Shown here piece after piece: positions 61,649 through 64,000 of a stretch of 64,000 nt of DNA (position 1 is its first letter; each line of letters starts with the position of its first letter). This DNA comes from a virus. The stretch is from positions 1-64,000 of the IMG/VR virus record IMGVR_UViG_3300044970_002959; one strand, given 5' to 3'. The notes under the pieces are model-generated. The model was not told where the DNA came from, did no database searches, and saw only the letters and a list, made by a program, of their open reading frames with translations. The position numbers and the translations under genes are program-made.

Positions 61649-62135
61649 GATGTTTTACCTTTGTTTTTTGAATAGATATTAGTATATCGGACAAATTCTT
61701 GATTGAGGCGGCTAGGAAATAAAGCCTATCTGATCTTTGCTTGGCGTATTTTTTTATTTTATTCAGGGAGTGTGCTTTGTCATTATGCTTTATTGCTTGA
61801 GAGGACTTTTCAGCATACCCATATCCCTTATAATTATTCAGCTCGTCTGCGATTACTTCCTTCATGCTTTCTTCTGCCCAGTTTAGTCTGGCCATTTCTC
61901 TATTTGCTGTTCTTTGAACATGAAAGGCAAATTGACCTAATCTATAAGATATTTGGGCGCAGTCCTCGGGGGATAGTTTTTCTATGGCGGTTCTATCCAT
62001 TGTCAAGTATTGGTTCAGCTCAGTTTCCCCAAAAGTATTTGAGGCGTACTTTGGCAAACCTATTCCCTGTTCGTATTCATCTAGGATATTATCCCAGTAG
62101 CCTACTTGGTCTGATGTTGTTTGTGTAGATGTCAT
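61638..62135 (-). CDS. Conserved phage protein of replication operon, unknown
   Basis: A 165-residue, strongly helical protein ('LSPEDCAQISYRLGQFAFHV', 'RTANREMARLNWAEESMKEV', 'KKYAKQRSDRLYFLAASI'). I recognise the pattern from other phage replication regions, where it stands between helicase and recombinase genes, but no function is known to me. The layout of helices with conserved Arg suggests a nucleic-acid-binding or scaffold role. It overlaps the upstream gene by 4 bases. Confidence 0.45.
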   Translation of the reverse strand: MTSTQTTSDQVGYWDNILDEYEQGIGLPKYASNTFGETELNQYLTMDRTAIEKLSPEDCAQISYRLGQFAFHVQRTANREMARLNWAEESMKEVIADELNNYKGYGYAEKSSQAIKHNDKAHSLNKIKKYAKQRSDRLYFLAASIKNLSDILISIQKTKVKHHGS

Positions 62136-62536
62136 TTTTCAATTCTTTCTGTCCACTGTTCCTGAGTCTCACTATATGGCAATTCAATATACTTGATACC
62201 ATTTATCTCGCACCACTCTCTTTTTTCTCTATCCTTTTTTTGTGCCTTTAGGAATGCTAGCTGATTAGCATGATAAAATGGCGTAAACTTATAGTGTTGC
62301 TCTCCATGCACTTCTATTGCTCGTTTCAATAACGGGATATAAAAATCCAAATATGCAACTTCTGATTTTTTTAATGGTATAGTAACCTCTTCTAGGATCT
62401 GAAGCGTCGGGTATTGCTTTTTGAGCAACTCTCTTGCTATCAAATGGAAAGAGGACTTACGCTCTATTCTAGCGTGGGAGGTGTATCCTGTCAACTGCCA
62501 GTTTTGAACTAAACCATCCAAAGACTGAATCTGCAT
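62132..62536 (-). CDS. PD-(D/E)XK (Vsr-like) endonuclease, probable
   Basis: A 134-residue protein with an N-terminal helix containing 'HARIERKSSFHLIARELL' and a nuclease core 'EVAYLDFYIPLLKRAIEVHG' plus 'EQHYKF', then 'EWCEINGIKYIELP'. D...ExHGxxH is like the Vsr/EDxHD group. Unlike the homing-endonuclease-like gene at 46742, it has no extra DNA-binding domains. It is located between the recombinase and the replisome genes and is probably part of phage recombination or repair. One-base gap from the recombinase stop. Confidence 0.6.
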   Translation of the reverse strand: MQIQSLDGLVQNWQLTGYTSHARIERKSSFHLIARELLKKQYPTLQILEEVTIPLKKSEVAYLDFYIPLLKRAIEVHGEQHYKFTPFYHANQLAFLKAQKKDREKREWCEINGIKYIELPYSETQEQWTERIEK

Positions 62537-62537
62537 A

Positions 62538-63554
62538 TTAATACTTTGTTCCCATCATTTCTTTAACGGACTTTAGCAACTTGCTGTATTCTTCATGGTT
62601 TTCCAAAAAATAAGTTCTAAGCTTTTCTGTTCCTTGAAACTTTTCTTTGACACCATCAATAGTATACCACGCACCTCCCTTATTGATTAATCCTAGATCA
62701 ACAGCAAGACTAATTAATTCCATACATTTGTCTATGCCCTGTCCATATCTAATGTATGATGTTATAGTTGCCCCAGGAGGACCAAGCGCCGAGCAAGCGA
62801 CCTGCCATTCGATCTCTTGCCCGATTTGTGTGTTATCGGCACCAAGGAGCCACGGCTTAAATGTCTTTGCCCTGAGCTTAATATCTGTTTGATAGGCGAT
62901 AGCCTGTCCAGACTTTTCCTTGAATTCAGCACCGTATCCTGTTGGATTTCCCATCAAGTGCGTGATCCCTATCACGATATTTTTATTAACCGGAATAACA
63001 TTAGCAACTTTTCTACAGAATTTTGCCAATAGTTTTGCTCCGTCTGCTCTTTGCATCTTGTCCATATCTGATGTAATTTCAGCTTCGGTACACAGAGCAG
63101 AGTATGAGTCTATAATCAAAACGCTTCCGGGTTCCTCATTAATAATTCTCTCTGCTATCTGTAGGTATTCTTCCGCGTGTAGAATCTTGCCCTGTTGACT
63201 ACCAATAATATCAAATCTAGAAAGATCAAGCCCAGGTATTCCTTCAAGATCTCTCTTTTTCAATCTACCCTCAATATTTAGGTAATACACATGCCTAGGC
63301 TTTTTTAGGTCTCCCTGATATTCTGGTTTTTGTGCTGTAGCGGCGAAGTCTAGAGAGGTTGTTGTTTTTCCGCACTTGGGTTGCCCGGTTAAAATAACAA
63401 AACTTCCTTCAGGCACACCGCCACTCAAGATTATATCTAGTGATGGACTTACCGGAATTATAACATTTTTTCTATCCACGAGAGCACTAGCGGACAGCAT
63501 AATATCTGAACCAAACTGTTTTGTTACGTCGTCTTTTAGGCTGGTTGCACTCAT
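62538..63554 (-). CDS. RecA/UvsX-like recombinase
   Basis: A 338-residue strand-exchange protein. Walker A 'GQPKCGKT' is at residues 57-64; 'ERIINEEPGSVLIIDSYSAL' carries Walker B; 'VNKNIVIGITHLMGNPTGYG' is the L2-region; C-terminal 'LGPPGATITSYIRYGQGID' follows the usual RecA order. Phage UvsX proteins of this size carry out recombination-dependent replication. The phage also codes for an annealing protein, giving two recombination routes. It overlaps the upstream gene by 4 bases. Confidence 0.85.
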   Translation of the reverse strand: MSATSLKDDVTKQFGSDIMLSASALVDRKNVIIPVSPSLDIILSGGVPEGSFVILTGQPKCGKTTTSLDFAATAQKPEYQGDLKKPRHVYYLNIEGRLKKRDLEGIPGLDLSRFDIIGSQQGKILHAEEYLQIAERIINEEPGSVLIIDSYSALCTEAEITSDMDKMQRADGAKLLAKFCRKVANVIPVNKNIVIGITHLMGNPTGYGAEFKEKSGQAIAYQTDIKLRAKTFKPWLLGADNTQIGQEIEWQVACSALGPPGATITSYIRYGQGIDKCMELISLAVDLGLINKGGAWYTIDGVKEKFQGTEKLRTYFLENHEEYSKLLKSVKEMMGTKY

Positions 63555-63958
63555 TCTATTTCCTTTAGTTTCGATAATATATTTTTATTATTTTGGTTCT
63601 GTTTGAATGTTTTTGTTTCTGTTCTGTCGTAATTTTTCGACAAGTCTTTGTTGGCTGCTTCCAGCAACAAAACCTCTTGCTCTATGATAGCGATAAGGTG
63701 TGGCGCTCGCAACGAATATATTTTTTCCGCTTTCTTGTTTTTCAGAGCATTTACTATAGCCTTCTCTGGATATTTGGTAACCAGTTGGTTTGCTGTTGCT
63801 ATCTGATTTCTGTAATATGCTGACCATTCTTTACTAGACCAAAATCTGAAATGAAGATCTTTACCATCTTTTTTTGCTTTATTCTCACAAATAATTTCTG
63901 TGATATATTGGGCAGCGGTAACGGTCTTATTGTTGGAATACTTGGATATGTATTTCAT
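63551..63958 (-). CDS. Conserved small replication-region protein, unknown
   Basis: A 135-residue protein with the segment 'LHFRFWSSKEWSAYYRNQIA' and a helix 'PHLIAIIEQEVLLLEAANKD', ending in a Lys/Asn-rich tail. The pattern FWxxxEW...YR is recalled from other phage proteins near recombinases, but its role is unknown to me. It overlaps its neighbours by 4 bases (ATGA). Confidence 0.4.
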   Translation of the reverse strand: MKYISKYSNNKTVTAAQYITEIICENKAKKDGKDLHFRFWSSKEWSAYYRNQIATANQLVTKYPEKAIVNALKNKKAEKIYSLRAPHLIAIIEQEVLLLEAANKDLSKNYDRTETKTFKQNQNNKNILSKLKEIE

Positions 63959-64000
63959 TTATTGTTTGGTCTAAAAATAGCGTCCTTGCCGGTTCGTGAC
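63955..64000 (-). CDS. C-terminal end of an upstream gene (partial)
   Basis: The frame entering from the right edge reads SRTGKDAIFRPNNK and stops at TGA (63957-63955), overlapping the next ATG by the ATGA pattern used throughout this operon. Only 14 residues are visible, so no function can be given. Confidence 0.5.
   Translation of the reverse strand, partial: SRTGKDAIFRPNNK

Noticed and set aside
1-64000. tRNA genes, CRISPR arrays, integrase or attachment sites
   Set aside because: Gaps between genes are short (none above about 150 bases) and none folds or repeats in a way that supports these; no integrase or lysis gene was recognised either.

Overview
The window is about 64 kb of an AT-rich tailed double-stranded DNA phage genome (class Caudoviricetes), cut at both ends. 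It encodes a large terminase, portal, capsid protease/scaffold, HK97-like major capsid protein, two tail-tube-like proteins, a 3633-residue tape measure protein and a set of tail-tip and fibre proteins. I see no tail sheath gene, so a long, flexible, non-contractile tail (siphovirus type) is the best reading. The host cannot be named from the sequence. The virion C-type-lectin/FGE-fold domains look like those on bacterial surface proteins, but that does not fix a host.

Region 1 (1-43.6 kb, all + strand) is the virion module in the usual order. It starts with the end of an ERCC4-like nuclease gene, then terminase, portal, protease plus scaffold, decoration protein and major capsid protein, closed by a strong terminator at 7.44 kb. 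Next come head-completion and neck genes, two tail-tube paralogues, three probable tail-assembly genes, a second terminator at 14.85 kb and the giant tape measure gene (14.9-25.8 kb). The tail tip and fibres follow: a YadA-like/S74 fibre, two paralogous 480-residue tail proteins, FGE-fold adhesins, and a 1350-residue hub-like protein.

Region 2 (43.6-64 kb, all - strand) converges on region 1 at a perfect 11-bp hairpin. In its direction of transcription it begins with recombination and replication genes: RecA-like recombinase, a PD-(D/E)XK-like protein, DnaB helicase, DnaG primase, dNMP kinase, a Cas4/RecB-like nuclease, DNA polymerase III alpha in two separate pieces with a proofreading exonuclease between them, and SSB. 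SSB has a consensus sigma-70 promoter of its own and a terminator after it. A sugar/nucleotide-transfer cluster follows (two GT4 glycosyltransferases, a small GT-like protein, a truncated methyltransferase-like protein, a nucleotidyltransferase-like protein), then a homing-endonuclease-like gene, a Rad52-like annealing protein with a zinc-ribbon partner, and three unknown genes. Nearly all genes overlap by a few bases, so these are long operons. The phage appears to bring most of its own replisome.

The least ordinary features are: two enzyme-like domains (HAD-like and PD-(D/E)XK-like) inside the tape measure protein, separated by recurring TPGEFV segments; an FGE/C-lectin domain whose halves lie in two genes 1.6 kb apart; the two-piece polymerase III alpha; a scaffold reading frame nested in the protease gene with its own ribosome binding site; and a nuclease that probably starts at a non-AUG codon.
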